This document shows, piece by piece, positions 1-7,649 of a stretch of DNA of 25,574 nucleotides. Made by a program: the position numbers and the translations under genes. Position 1 is the first letter of the stretch; every line of letters begins with the position of its first letter. The notes under the pieces were generated by a model. That model had not been told where the DNA came from. It saw nothing but the letters and a program-made list of their open reading frames with translations, and did not search any database. This DNA comes from a virus: positions 1-25,574 of IMG/VR virus record IMGVR_UViG_3300028608_000072; one strand, 5' to 3'.

Positions 1-1
1 G

Positions 2-118
2 TCCAGGGATAGGCGTGTTCTAAAAACGGCTATTCGTCTTGTGGACAGAGGGGAAGGGTTGCCTCAGCAACTAACGGACGCCATTAAAGAGCTGGTACGT
101 CGACGCGGATTGAATTAA
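2..118 (+). CDS. 3' end of an unidentified phage gene (partial)
   Basis: An open frame enters from the left edge and stops at TAA 116-118, giving 38 C-terminal residues rich in Arg, Lys and Leu and ending RRRGLN. It runs straight into the next gene after 10 bases, so it probably belongs to the same late operon. Position just upstream of the portal would suit the large terminase subunit, but no terminase motif is present in the visible part, so the function is not assigned. Confidence 0.6.
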   Translation, partial: SRDRRVLKTAIRLVDRGEGLPQQLTDAIKELVRRRGLN

Positions 119-128
119 AGGACAGAAA

Positions 129-473
129 ATGGCGTTATTCCCTGTGGTGGCTGGAAAGGTAAAGTTTGGCTGGACAGACCAGCCTACCCGTGTCGGCCAT
201 AATGGATTCATCCAGGAAGGCGATGCAGTATTCAACCCAAACATGCCCGTCATGGGTGATTACGACATGGGTATCGTCCGGTATTCGCAGGGGATCCCGA
301 CCGATGGCAATGGCTCTGTAGTGCTGACAGACGGCACTGCTGGCATTCCTGCAGGAACGAAATGGCAGAATGGCTTTCCGATCCATACAAAGGGTTTGGT
401 GACTTCTACCGCTGCTGTGGCCTATTGGGCTAACGGAATTCCCTTTGCTGCCTTGGGCGGGGTGTGCGTATGA
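129..473 (+). CDS. Small phage protein upstream of portal, function unknown
   Basis: This 114-residue protein is rich in Gly, Val and aromatic residues and predicted beta structure, with no signal peptide or membrane segment and no motif I recognise. The ATG at 129 has a good ribosome site (AAAGGA, 6 bases upstream). Its TGA overlaps the ATG of the portal gene as ATGA, so the two are probably translationally coupled. The setting between a probable packaging gene and the portal suggests a structural or assembly role. That is inference from position only. Confidence 0.75.
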   Translation: MALFPVVAGKVKFGWTDQPTRVGHNGFIQEGDAVFNPNMPVMGDYDMGIVRYSQGIPTDGNGSVVLTDGTAGIPAGTKWQNGFPIHTKGLVTSTAAVAYWANGIPFAALGGVCV

Positions 474-2650
474 AGCCCGAAGTTGTGGGAGTGACGGAAG
501 TTCAGGTTACCGTCGAGAGCACGGTAGAGATTGCCCGCAAATTCAAGGCGGAGCTTGAGCTTGCCAAGCGCAAAGACGAGAAATGGATTCGCCAGGGCAA
601 GCGGATCGTCAAACGCTATCGGGATGAGCGCAATACCAATACGGGTGGGGTCGGAGGCGTTCGGTTCAACATCCTCTGGTCGAACATTCAAACCCTGCTT
701 CCTGCGACCTATGCAAAGCCTCCGAAGGCTGAAGCAGAGCGCCGCAACAAGGACAACGACCCCGTTTCCCGCTGCGCATCCGAGATCCTGGAGCGCTGCC
801 TTCAGTATGAGATTGACCATTACCCTGACTTTGATGAGGCGTTGCGTGGTGCAGCGCTAGATCGTCTGTTGCCGGGGCGTGGTACAGCCTGGGTACGCTA
901 CGAGCAAAGGGAAGTGGACACGCCGCCTGATGCCACGATTGTGGCGCCTGGGATGCAGGCTCAAATCTCTCAGCCTCAGGTCAAGGAGTGCTCGGCCACC
1001 GATTACGTGTACTGGGAAGACTTCCGCTGCTCACCTGCGCGTGTGTGGGGGGAGGTGACGTGGGTTGCTCGCCGGGTTTACCTGACGCGGGACGAGCTGA
1101 AGGCCCGGTTTGGGGAGAAAATGCAAGCTCGGGACCTGAGCTACATGAACATCCCCTTAGTGAACGCGCCTATCGGCCTGGATCATCTGAACGAGAGCGG
1201 CGAGTATGGAGACACTGAATGCCTGAAGAAGGCTGAGGTGTGGGAACTGTGGGATAAGAAGACGCGGCGCGTTTACTGGGTTGCTGAGGGCTACGACGAC
1301 CTTCTGGATCTTACCAACGATCCGTATGGGCTGGACGAGTTCTGGCCGTGCCCCAAGCCTCTCTTTGCCACGCAGACGACCGACACTATCACGCCGGTTG
1401 CTGATTACGTGCTGTATCAGGACCAAGCGACGGAGCTGGATAACCTGACGCGCCGGATAGGCCTGCTGGTACAGGCCGTGAAGGTTGCCGGGGTGTATGA
1501 CGCCAGCGCGACTGGTGTGGAGCGCATGCTGAGCGAGTCGGCAGAGAATACGCTCATCCCGGTCAATAATTGGGCTGCGTTTGCTGAGAAGGGCGGAATT
1601 AAGGGCACGATTGACTGGTTGCCGCTTGAGCAGGTTATCCGGGCGCTGAACGAGTGCTATATGGCTCGTGAGCAGACCAAGCAGGTTATCTACGAGGTTA
1701 CGGGGATTTCGGACATTATCCGAGGTTCCACGCAAGCTTCGGAGACGGCAACCGCTCAGAATATCAAGCGCCAGTTTGGATCGCTGCGTTTGCGTCCGCG
1801 TCAGCAGGATATGGCAATGTTCGCCAGCGAGATCCTGCGCATCAAGGCTCAGTTGATGATGGACGTATACAGCCCAGAGACGCTGATTGCCATTTCGGGC
1901 ATTCTGGACACGTACGACGGCCAGTATGTTGAGCAGGCTATCCAGATGATGAAGTCTGAGCCGATGCGGGCCTACCGCGTGGAAGTGGCTGCGGATTCGC
2001 TGGTGGAGATGGATCAGGAGCAGGAAAAGCAATCGCGGGTTGAGTTTCTGACGGCGGCTAGCGGTTTCCTGCGCCAGGCTGTACCTGCTGCTGAGCAGAT
2101 CCCGGCATTGGCGCCCGTCCTGGGCGAAATGCTCATGTTTGGCGTGCGGGCATTCAAGGGTGGCCGCGAGCTTGAGGGCGTATTCCAACAGTTTGTCGAT
2201 ACGATGAGCCAGCCGCAACAGGATAAGCCGGATCCTGCCATGCAGAAGATGCAGGCCGACATTCAGATGCAGCAGCAGAAATTGCAGATGGATATGCAGA
2301 TCAAGCAGGCGCAGATGCAGGTGCAGCTTGAGGGTGATCGGGCCAAGGCTCAGGCAGATATCGAAGTGGAAATGGCCAAGGCGCGCATGCAGGCAGAGGT
2401 TGATATCAACCGCCAGCGCGCAGAAGCTGAGCAGCACGCGATGAAGATCCAGAACGAAGCAGAATTGCAGTCCCTGCGTTCACAGCTGGATCAGGCGAAC
2501 GAGCTGCGGCAGTTGGAATTCCAGCGCTGGAAGGCAGAGCTTGATGCGGCTGTGAAGGTTCAGGTTGCGGAGATCAGCGCGGAGAAGGGCGCGGAGAACG
2601 CGGCTACTGCTGCGGCTACGAACGAGATTGCTACTGAGGTGAGGCAATGA
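470..2650 (+). CDS. Portal protein (P22-like size and layout)
   Basis: A 726-residue protein, close to the 725 residues of the P22 portal. It forms the dodecameric ring at the packaging vertex, through which DNA is pumped in and to which the tail is attached. The N-terminal half carries conserved portal-like stretches such as FNILWSNIQTLLPATYAK near residue 65 and the central ITGISDIIRG-type segment near 420. The last 140 residues, from about 585, are a long Gln, Met, Ala and Lys-rich coiled coil, comparable to the helical barrel that P22 portal extends into the capsid. The ATG at 470 overlaps the preceding stop (ATGA). A GTG two codons upstream (464) is an alternative start. It heads the packaging and capsid block, followed by three coupled small genes, scaffold and major capsid protein. 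Confidence 0.93.
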   Translation: MKPEVVGVTEVQVTVESTVEIARKFKAELELAKRKDEKWIRQGKRIVKRYRDERNTNTGGVGGVRFNILWSNIQTLLPATYAKPPKAEAERRNKDNDPVSRCASEILERCLQYEIDHYPDFDEALRGAALDRLLPGRGTAWVRYEQREVDTPPDATIVAPGMQAQISQPQVKECSATDYVYWEDFRCSPARVWGEVTWVARRVYLTRDELKARFGEKMQARDLSYMNIPLVNAPIGLDHLNESGEYGDTECLKKAEVWELWDKKTRRVYWVAEGYDDLLDLTNDPYGLDEFWPCPKPLFATQTTDTITPVADYVLYQDQATELDNLTRRIGLLVQAVKVAGVYDASATGVERMLSESAENTLIPVNNWAAFAEKGGIKGTIDWLPLEQVIRALNECYMAREQTKQVIYEVTGISDIIRGSTQASETATAQNIKRQFGSLRLRPRQQDMAMFASEILRIKAQLMMDVYSPETLIAISGILDTYDGQYVEQAIQMMKSEPMRAYRVEVAADSLVEMDQEQEKQSRVEFLTAASGFLRQAVPAAEQIPALAPVLGEMLMFGVRAFKGGRELEGVFQQFVDTMSQPQQDKPDPAMQKMQADIQMQQQKLQMDMQIKQAQMQVQLEGDRAKAQADIEVEMAKARMQAEVDINRQRAEAEQHAMKIQNEAELQSLRSQLDQANELRQLEFQRWKAELDAAVKVQVAEISAEKGAENAATAAATNEIATEVRQ

Positions 2651-2847
2651 ACAGCACCGGATTTGATTTGCGAAGGCTTATCCATGGCATGCGAAAAGGG
2701 AGAGCAGATGCCACGTATACCAAGTTTTTTTACCTTGGCTGGCATGGTGGCCCCAATCCATACGAAGCGTGGGTGTTGAATGTCTGGACTAATCTGTGCT
2801 GGCGCTATTACCAGATGAAGAGGCGAATTTTTGGGGGCAACCGATGA
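2647..2847 (+). CDS. Small basic aromatic-rich protein, unknown
   Basis: A 66-residue protein with many Trp, Tyr, Arg and Lys residues (WHGGPNPYEAW, WTNLCWRYYQMKRR). It has no clear membrane segment. Its ATG overlaps the portal stop (ATGA) and its own TGA overlaps the next start in the same way, so it sits in a coupled run of three tiny genes. The DNA here is more AT-rich than the portal. It may be a recently acquired cassette between portal and scaffold; the function is unknown. Confidence 0.65.
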   Translation: MNSTGFDLRRLIHGMRKGRADATYTKFFYLGWHGGPNPYEAWVLNVWTNLCWRYYQMKRRIFGGNR

Positions 2848-3092
2848 AACCAGCATACAAAGCATGGCCCTGGTCGATATATGGCCGCCAGCCCGGTAAG
2901 TTTGCACGATTGGGGCTGCCAGTTATTGAGTATTATTTCTTTGCATCAGTGAAAAGCGTTCCTGGTTTTTTTGCTCATGCATTTGAGTATCATGCTCGGC
3001 GCCTACTTTCTCGCATTGGTATACGTCGTAAGGGAGAAATTGATGTTACCTATGCCGTGCAGGCTCTGTGCTCTCGGATGAGCCAAAAATGA
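2844..3092 (+). CDS. Small protein, unknown
   Basis: An 82-residue product. The frame is open from 2796, but ATG 2844 overlaps the preceding stop as ATGA, the rule in this operon, so I use it. The sequence is aromatic in the first half (YKAWPWSIYGRQ, IEYYFF) and basic in the middle (YHARRLLSRIGIRRKG). It has the look of a sibling of the preceding 66-residue protein. It also ends in an ATGA overlap with the next gene. No family recognised. Confidence 0.6.
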   Translation: MKPAYKAWPWSIYGRQPGKFARLGLPVIEYYFFASVKSVPGFFAHAFEYHARRLLSRIGIRRKGEIDVTYAVQALCSRMSQK

Positions 3093-3367
3093 GAACGCGC
3101 TATATCCAAGACCCGGTGACGCTCAAGCTCGTTCCCGCTGACGAATACGACCGCCCTGAGGTGAACGCGCCGATGGTTATGGGGGACATTACCCCATACA
3201 AGTCGATGGCCACTGGCGAGATGATCAATGGTCGGCGCCAGCATCGAGAGCATCTGAGGCAGCACCGATTGATTGAGATCGGAAACGAGAAACCTGTTGC
3301 GCCAAAACGACGGGAAGATTCGGGACTGAAACAGCATATTGTGGATGCCGTCCGGCGACACAGTTAA
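3089..3367 (+). CDS. Conserved small phage protein between portal and scaffold
   Basis: A 92-residue, soluble, basic protein. ATG 3089 overlaps the upstream TGA (ATGA) and is preferred to the GTG at 3068. The pattern YIQDPVTLKLVPADEY, then VMGDITPYKSMATGEMI followed by GRRQHREHLRQH, looks like a small protein commonly found next to portal and scaffold genes in short-tailed phages. The function is not established. The 30-base gap before the scaffold gene has its own ribosome site. Confidence 0.75.
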   Translation: MRTRYIQDPVTLKLVPADEYDRPEVNAPMVMGDITPYKSMATGEMINGRRQHREHLRQHRLIEIGNEKPVAPKRREDSGLKQHIVDAVRRHS

Positions 3368-3397
3368 CCCGCCGTAAGGCACAACAAGGAAATCCAA

Positions 3398-4402
3398 ATG
3401 GAAAACCCACAGGATGACCTGCAAAGCACGCTGACCGCAGCGTTTGAGCAGGCTGAAGAAACCCAGGCTGCTGCCAAACCTGAAGTCGAAGTGGCTACCC
3501 GGGAACGGGACGAAGCAGGGAGATTTGCCGCCAAGCAGGAACAGGAGGCTAAGCCTGGGGTTCAGGCTGAACCGGCCCAGACAGAGGTAGCGCCTCCCCG
3601 TCGCGCCCCTTCTAGCTGGAAGCCAGACGCGCAGGCTGCCTATATGAAGGCAGAATCTGGCGAGCCATTGACGCCGGCAGAAATCAAGCTGCTGACGGCA
3701 GAAGCCAATCGCCGTGAGACGGATTACCACAAGGGGATCGAGCAGTATAAGTCGCACGCCCAGGAAGCGCAGGCATATCAACGGGCTGTAGAGCCGTATA
3801 TGCAGACCATCCGAGGGTTGGGGGTGGATGCTCCTACTGCGGTGGCCAAGCTATTCCAGGCTGACCATACGCTGAGGTATTCGGATCCGGCAACCAAGGC
3901 TCGTTTCTTGGGTCAATTGGCGCAAGAATACGGTGTTGACCTGGGCCAAGTAATTAATGCGCCGCAGGTTGATCCTAACGTACAATATTTGCAACAACAA
4001 ACTATGCAGTTGCAGCAGCAATTGCAGCAGTTCCGCCAGCAGCAGGAACAGGCGGAAATGTCTGGGTATCAGACCGAGATCCAGAAGTTTATGTCCGATC
4101 CTGCGAACGTGCATTTTAACGAGGTCCGAGAGGATATGGCCCGCTTGCTGTCAACCGGCACGGCGGAAAACCTTCAGGACGCGTACGATAAAGCGGTATG
4201 GATGCGTAGCGATATCAGGCAATCCCTGATTGAGCAGCAACGCGCCGAAGCCCAACGCGCAGCAACCGAACAGAACCAGGCCAACCGTGCGAAAGCCGCA
4301 GCGGTAAGCGTCCGGGGTAGTTCACCTGCTGGCAGTGCGGCAACGCCCGTAAAGGGGTCACTTCGAGATCAAATCGAAGCGGCCTTCTCTGATGCTTCTT
4401 AA
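3398..4402 (+). CDS. Capsid scaffolding protein
   Basis: A 334-residue, highly charged, Glu, Gln and Ala-rich protein placed directly before the major capsid gene, the standard site of a scaffold. Scaffolds guide procapsid assembly and then leave or are degraded. Residues 1-75 are acidic and disordered-looking and include the phage-scaffold-like phrase RERDEAGRFA. Residues about 80-180 are helical (PSSWKPDAQAAY, then LTPAEIKLLTAEANRRE). Residues about 197-217 are a Gln-rich coiled coil. The C-terminus (GSLRDQIEAAFSDAS) resembles scaffold tails that dock on the coat. The start ATG has AAGGAA 6 bases upstream. Function comes from composition and context; sequence identity among scaffolds is usually low. 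Confidence 0.85.
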   Translation: MENPQDDLQSTLTAAFEQAEETQAAAKPEVEVATRERDEAGRFAAKQEQEAKPGVQAEPAQTEVAPPRRAPSSWKPDAQAAYMKAESGEPLTPAEIKLLTAEANRRETDYHKGIEQYKSHAQEAQAYQRAVEPYMQTIRGLGVDAPTAVAKLFQADHTLRYSDPATKARFLGQLAQEYGVDLGQVINAPQVDPNVQYLQQQTMQLQQQLQQFRQQQEQAEMSGYQTEIQKFMSDPANVHFNEVREDMARLLSTGTAENLQDAYDKAVWMRSDIRQSLIEQQRAEAQRAATEQNQANRAKAAAVSVRGSSPAGSAATPVKGSLRDQIEAAFSDAS

Positions 4403-4415
4403 TTAAGGATTCCTC

Positions 4416-5408
4416 ATGGCTACCTTTGCCAACCTGAGTGACATTGTCACTACCACTATCCAAAGCCGTTCCGGCAAGCTTGCCGATAACGTCACCAATA
4501 ACAACGCACTACTGTACAAGCTCAAGCGTCGGGGCAATGTCCGTCTGTTCTCGGGCGGTAACGTGATCCTCGAAGAGATCATGTACAACGACCCGAACAC
4601 GATCAACGCCGGTTCGTATTCCGGCTACGACGTGATCGACATTACGCCGAACAGCCCGATTTCCTCGGCTCAGTACGACATTAAGCAGTATGCGTCGGCA
4701 GTTACCATTTCCGGGCTGGAAGGTCTGCAAAACTCGGGCAAAGAGCGCATTATCGACCTGCTCGAAGGTCGTATGCGTGTGGCTGAGGCTCAGCTGGAAA
4801 ACTCGATCAGCTCGGGCATCTACGGCGACGGTACCGGCAACGGCGGCAAGAACATTACCGGTCTGGCCGCTGCTGTCTCGACTGCGCCAACCTCTGGCAC
4901 CTATGGCGGCATCAACCGTGCTACGTGGACGTTCTGGCGCAACCAGGCCTTCTCCGCTTCGGTGGACGGCGGTGCTGCTGTGACTCCGGCCAACATCCAA
5001 TCGTACATGAACCAACTGGCCGTTCGCCTGGTTCGCGGCACGGATCGCCCTGACCTGATCGTCGCCGACAACAACTACTACCGCGCCTACCTGGAATCAC
5101 TCCAGGCGATCCAGCGCGTCACGTCGGAAGACATGGCGGCTGCGGGCTTCATGTCGCTCAAGTACATGGGTGCAGGCTCCAACGCGGACGTGGTGCTGGA
5201 TGGCGGTATCGGTGGCTCGATCCCGGCAAACACGATGTACTTCCTGAACACGGACTACATCTTCTTCCGCCCGCACCGCGAACGCAACTTCGTCCCCATC
5301 GGTGGTGATCGTCAATCGGTCAACCAAGACGCGATTGTCAGGCTTATCGGATGGGCTGGCAACCTCACCACGTCGGGCGCGCAGTTCCAAGGCGTGCTCT
5401 TCGCCTAA
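4416..5408 (+). CDS. Major capsid protein
   Basis: A 330-residue protein with the composition of an HK97-fold coat: balanced, Gly, Ala and Asn-rich, without membrane segments. It follows the scaffold after 13 bases with a good ribosome site (AAGGAT). It has an N-terminal helical arm (TTTIQSRSGKLADNVTNNN), a central helix VAEAQLENSISSGIYGDG and the late segment DYIFFRPHRERNFVPIGGDR, which look like phage coats of this class. Codon use shifts to GC-ending codons compared with flanking genes, as expected for the most abundant virion protein. The two small genes after it are probably co-expressed head proteins. Confidence 0.92.
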   Translation: MATFANLSDIVTTTIQSRSGKLADNVTNNNALLYKLKRRGNVRLFSGGNVILEEIMYNDPNTINAGSYSGYDVIDITPNSPISSAQYDIKQYASAVTISGLEGLQNSGKERIIDLLEGRMRVAEAQLENSISSGIYGDGTGNGGKNITGLAAAVSTAPTSGTYGGINRATWTFWRNQAFSASVDGGAAVTPANIQSYMNQLAVRLVRGTDRPDLIVADNNYYRAYLESLQAIQRVTSEDMAAAGFMSLKYMGAGSNADVVLDGGIGGSIPANTMYFLNTDYIFFRPHRERNFVPIGGDRQSVNQDAIVRLIGWAGNLTTSGAQFQGVLFA

Positions 5409-5435
5409 CAACGGACTAGACAAGGAACATATATC

Positions 5436-5738
5436 ATGGCTACTCCCTTTACCGATACCCCCAAGATCGGCCCGTCGCTGCGCACCATCGACACTGCGGC
5501 GCAACTGGCTGACGGCACCGCCAACGGCTCTTCGCACCGTCTGGGCTCGCAGATCTGGGCCAACGACGGCAAGCGCTACGTGTACGCGCAAGCCAACGCG
5601 GCAATCACCGCCAGCACGGCAGTGGCAACCGTGAGCGCGACTACCTTCCTGGCTACGGCCTCGGGCGGTGCGTATACGTCGCCTCCTGTCACGATGGCCT
5701 CTGGTGATCGCGGCTGGTTTGCTGCGGCTTCTGTCTAA
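5436..5738 (+). CDS. Small head protein, possible decoration protein
   Basis: A 100-residue, Ala and Thr-rich, beta-predicted protein immediately after the coat gene, with its own ribosome site (AAGGAA, 8 bases before ATG). It shares the strong GC-ending codon bias of the coat gene, suggesting high expression. Phages often place head-stabilising or decoration proteins here. The segment HRLGSQIWANDGKRYVYAQA is the most distinctive. The decoration role is inferred from position and codon bias. Confidence 0.7.
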   Translation: MATPFTDTPKIGPSLRTIDTAAQLADGTANGSSHRLGSQIWANDGKRYVYAQANAAITASTAVATVSATTFLATASGGAYTSPPVTMASGDRGWFAAASV

Positions 5739-5747
5739 GGAACCGAC

Positions 5748-6116
5748 ATGCCTATTCCTAGCCGTGTTATGGGGACTGGGAACTCGGCGCAATCGGCGGC
5801 GTCTATCTGCGGTCGTGTGGCTAATACCCTCACGGCTGTGGGTACGACGAACGCCAACGCGCTGGCTCTCTCCAACGAAATCAACATCGTCACGACGGCA
5901 GCTGCTGGTACGGGTGTCGTTCTCCCCCGGGTGGAAACGGGCGCTTCGGTGTACGTCTCCAACCTGGGAGCAAACGATATCCTGGTGTATCCGGGTACTG
6001 GCGTTCAAATCAACGCGCTTACTGCAACGACCGGTGGTTTTACCGTTCCGACCGGGAAGTCTGCGATGTTCTTTGGCGCATCTGGAACGCGCTGGACGAG
6101 TTTGTTGTCTGCCTAA
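5748..6116 (+). CDS. Small beta-rich head-associated protein
   Basis: A 122-residue protein. ATG 5748 lies 9 bases after the previous stop, with AAGGA just upstream. It is nearly all predicted beta strand (VVLPRVETGASVYVSNLG, then ANDILVYPGTGVQINA). This looks like a compact jelly-roll or beta-sandwich, such as capsid-decorating or head-fibre proteins use. There is no Cys cluster or membrane segment. It is the last gene before a candidate terminator, so it closes the capsid transcription unit. The function is inferred. Confidence 0.72.
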   Translation: MPIPSRVMGTGNSAQSAASICGRVANTLTAVGTTNANALALSNEINIVTTAAAGTGVVLPRVETGASVYVSNLGANDILVYPGTGVQINALTATTGGFTVPTGKSAMFFGASGTRWTSLLSA

Positions 6117-6127
6117 GTAGTACCATA

Positions 6128-6157
6128 AGGGGCGGTCTAACGGCCGCCTCTCTCTTT
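6128..6157 (+). terminator. Candidate rho-independent terminator after the capsid genes
   Basis: AGGGGCGG (6128-6135) pairs with CCGCCTCT (6144-6151), eight pairs with one G-T wobble, around an 8-base loop, followed by CTCTTT. The short T run makes it a weak or partial terminator. A second small GGGG-CAAA-CCCC hairpin follows at 6168-6179, just before the next ribosome site. The 75-base gap is one of the longest in the late operon, which supports a transcription boundary lowering expression of the tail genes. Confidence 0.5.
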
Positions 6158-6191
6158 ATTTACTGTCGGGGCAAACCCCCAAGGAAATGCA

Positions 6192-6737
6192 ATGAACCTT
6201 ACCCAAGAAGACAAGATGTTTGTTGAGTTCTATTCGGACGCTGTGCATATGGCGGCTGAGTCTGAATCTCAAGGGCGCCCGATTTACAAGGAATTCGATC
6301 ACGTCAAGATCGTTGTTCCCGGCGATCCGTTCAATGTGATTGAGCGCCGCGCAACGGACGAGGACAAGCAGAAGTACCCGAAGTCTTGGATGCGTTACCA
6401 GAACTCGGTGCAGACCGGACACGACGGCACGCCTCTGGAGCAGTGGCCGCAGATCAATCGGGCGTTGGTGAAGGAAGCAAAGCATTTCAACATTCATACG
6501 GTCGAACACATGGCGGGGATGAGCGATACCCAGTGCAGTAAAATGGGGATGGGCTTTACCGACCTGCGAGCAAAGGCCAAGGCGTACCTCATGGCGGCAC
6601 ACGAAACGGCTGCTGTGACGGCTCAGGCTGCTGAAAATGAGCGAATGAAACTCATGATTGAAGACCTGCAAGCCCAAATCAAGGAAATCGGCAAGCGCGG
6701 CCCTGGTCGCCCGCCGAAGGAACAAGCAGAGGCATAA
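6192..6737 (+). CDS. Conserved phage protein with AT-hook-like C-terminus
   Basis: A 181-residue, soluble, charged protein. Residues 1-60 contain a conserved-looking block (RPIYKEFDHVKIVVPGDP and then VIERRATDEDKQKYP). Residues 60-140 are helical, and residues about 140-167 form a coiled coil. The tail, residues 168-176, reads KRGPGRPPK, matching the AT-hook core for minor-groove binding. Family members occur in the morphogenesis region of short-tailed phages, but I know no established function. The start has AAGGAA 6 bases upstream. The stop TAA is immediately followed by the ATG of the adaptor gene. Confidence 0.78.
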   Translation: MNLTQEDKMFVEFYSDAVHMAAESESQGRPIYKEFDHVKIVVPGDPFNVIERRATDEDKQKYPKSWMRYQNSVQTGHDGTPLEQWPQINRALVKEAKHFNIHTVEHMAGMSDTQCSKMGMGFTDLRAKAKAYLMAAHETAAVTAQAAENERMKLMIEDLQAQIKEIGKRGPGRPPKEQAEA

Positions 6738-7649
6738 ATGAATCTTCTCCAGATCGTTCAGCAGGCGTGCAGGGAAATGGCGCTTGTAGCACCGGATAGC
6801 GTGGTGTCGTCTACCGACCCTCAGATTATCCAGATGTACGCCCTGCTGAATCGATTTGGTGGGGATTTGTGCCGCCAGGATGATTGGCGCCGTCTTGACC
6901 GTGAGCACATTCTAATCACGGTTGCGCAGAATATTTCGACCACGCTGGTAGAGGGAAGCGCCGTAGCAACGGTGGTGGATACCAGCGGCCTTAGCAAAAA
7001 CTGGGGTATCGATGGGCTTGGGGTAAACCCATTTGCCCAGATTGTCAGCATTGATTCTGCCACGCAAATCACCATGAACATGCCCGCGACACAAACGGGC
7101 ACGTTTGATTTGAACTATGCGCAGGTTCAGTATCCGTTGCCATCTGACTGGAAAAAACAGATCGAGCAAACGGAATGGGATCGCACGAACCGATGGCCAC
7201 TGATGGGTCCTCAAACCCCGCAGGCATGGCAATCGTTCAAGTCCGGAATTGTATATGCAGGCCCTCGGGAGCGGTTCCGCATCCTTGGGAATACGATTGC
7301 CCTCAATCCCCCCCCGCCTAGCGGCCTGGTGTTGTCGTTTGAGTACATCAGCAGTGCCTATGTTGTATCTGCTGACGGAACGACTTATAAGACGTCCTTT
7401 ACTGAAGACGCCGATAATTGCCTCTTTGATGACTCCTTGATGGTCGAGGGGCTGAAAGTCGCGTTCAAGCAGGCTAAGGGCCTCGATGTGACATTCGAGC
7501 TGTCCAGGTTCAACATCCTTTTGGAGAACTGCAAGGCTCAGGATCGCTCTGCGCCTAAGCTTAGCCTAACCCCGTGGAATGGGACTGTGTTGCTTACAAC
7601 TCAGAATATCCCGGATGGGAATTGGGGTGTTGATGGGGTTTGGGGATGA
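6738..7649 (+). CDS. Head-to-tail adaptor (connector) protein
   Basis: A 303-residue protein. Its N-terminal helical segment (LLQIVQQACREMAL, then MYALLNRFGGDLCR about residue 40) and beta-rich middle resemble phage adaptor proteins that form a ring under the portal and extend the DNA channel. The C-terminal third again has a helical stretch (DSLMVEGLKVAFKQAKG) and ends in an aromatic-Gly tail. It starts directly after the preceding TAA and overlaps the next gene by ATGA. Position two genes after the head block and before the large tail protein fits this role. The assignment rests on context and fold-type impression, not on a motif. Confidence 0.72.
   Translation: MNLLQIVQQACREMALVAPDSVVSSTDPQIIQMYALLNRFGGDLCRQDDWRRLDREHILITVAQNISTTLVEGSAVATVVDTSGLSKNWGIDGLGVNPFAQIVSIDSATQITMNMPATQTGTFDLNYAQVQYPLPSDWKKQIEQTEWDRTNRWPLMGPQTPQAWQSFKSGIVYAGPRERFRILGNTIALNPPPPSGLVLSFEYISSAYVVSADGTTYKTSFTEDADNCLFDDSLMVEGLKVAFKQAKGLDVTFELSRFNILLENCKAQDRSAPKLSLTPWNGTVLLTTQNIPDGNWGVDGVWG

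Noticed and set aside
1157-2437. Long 426-codon open frame on the - strand inside the portal gene
   Set aside because: Leu and His-rich shadow of the portal's codon pattern, no ribosome site and no protein-like composition; the + strand frame is clearly coding.
5097-6008. 303-codon - strand frame across the end of the capsid gene and the next two genes
   Set aside because: Arg-rich shadow of highly GC-biased coding DNA; three well-supported + strand genes occupy the same bases.
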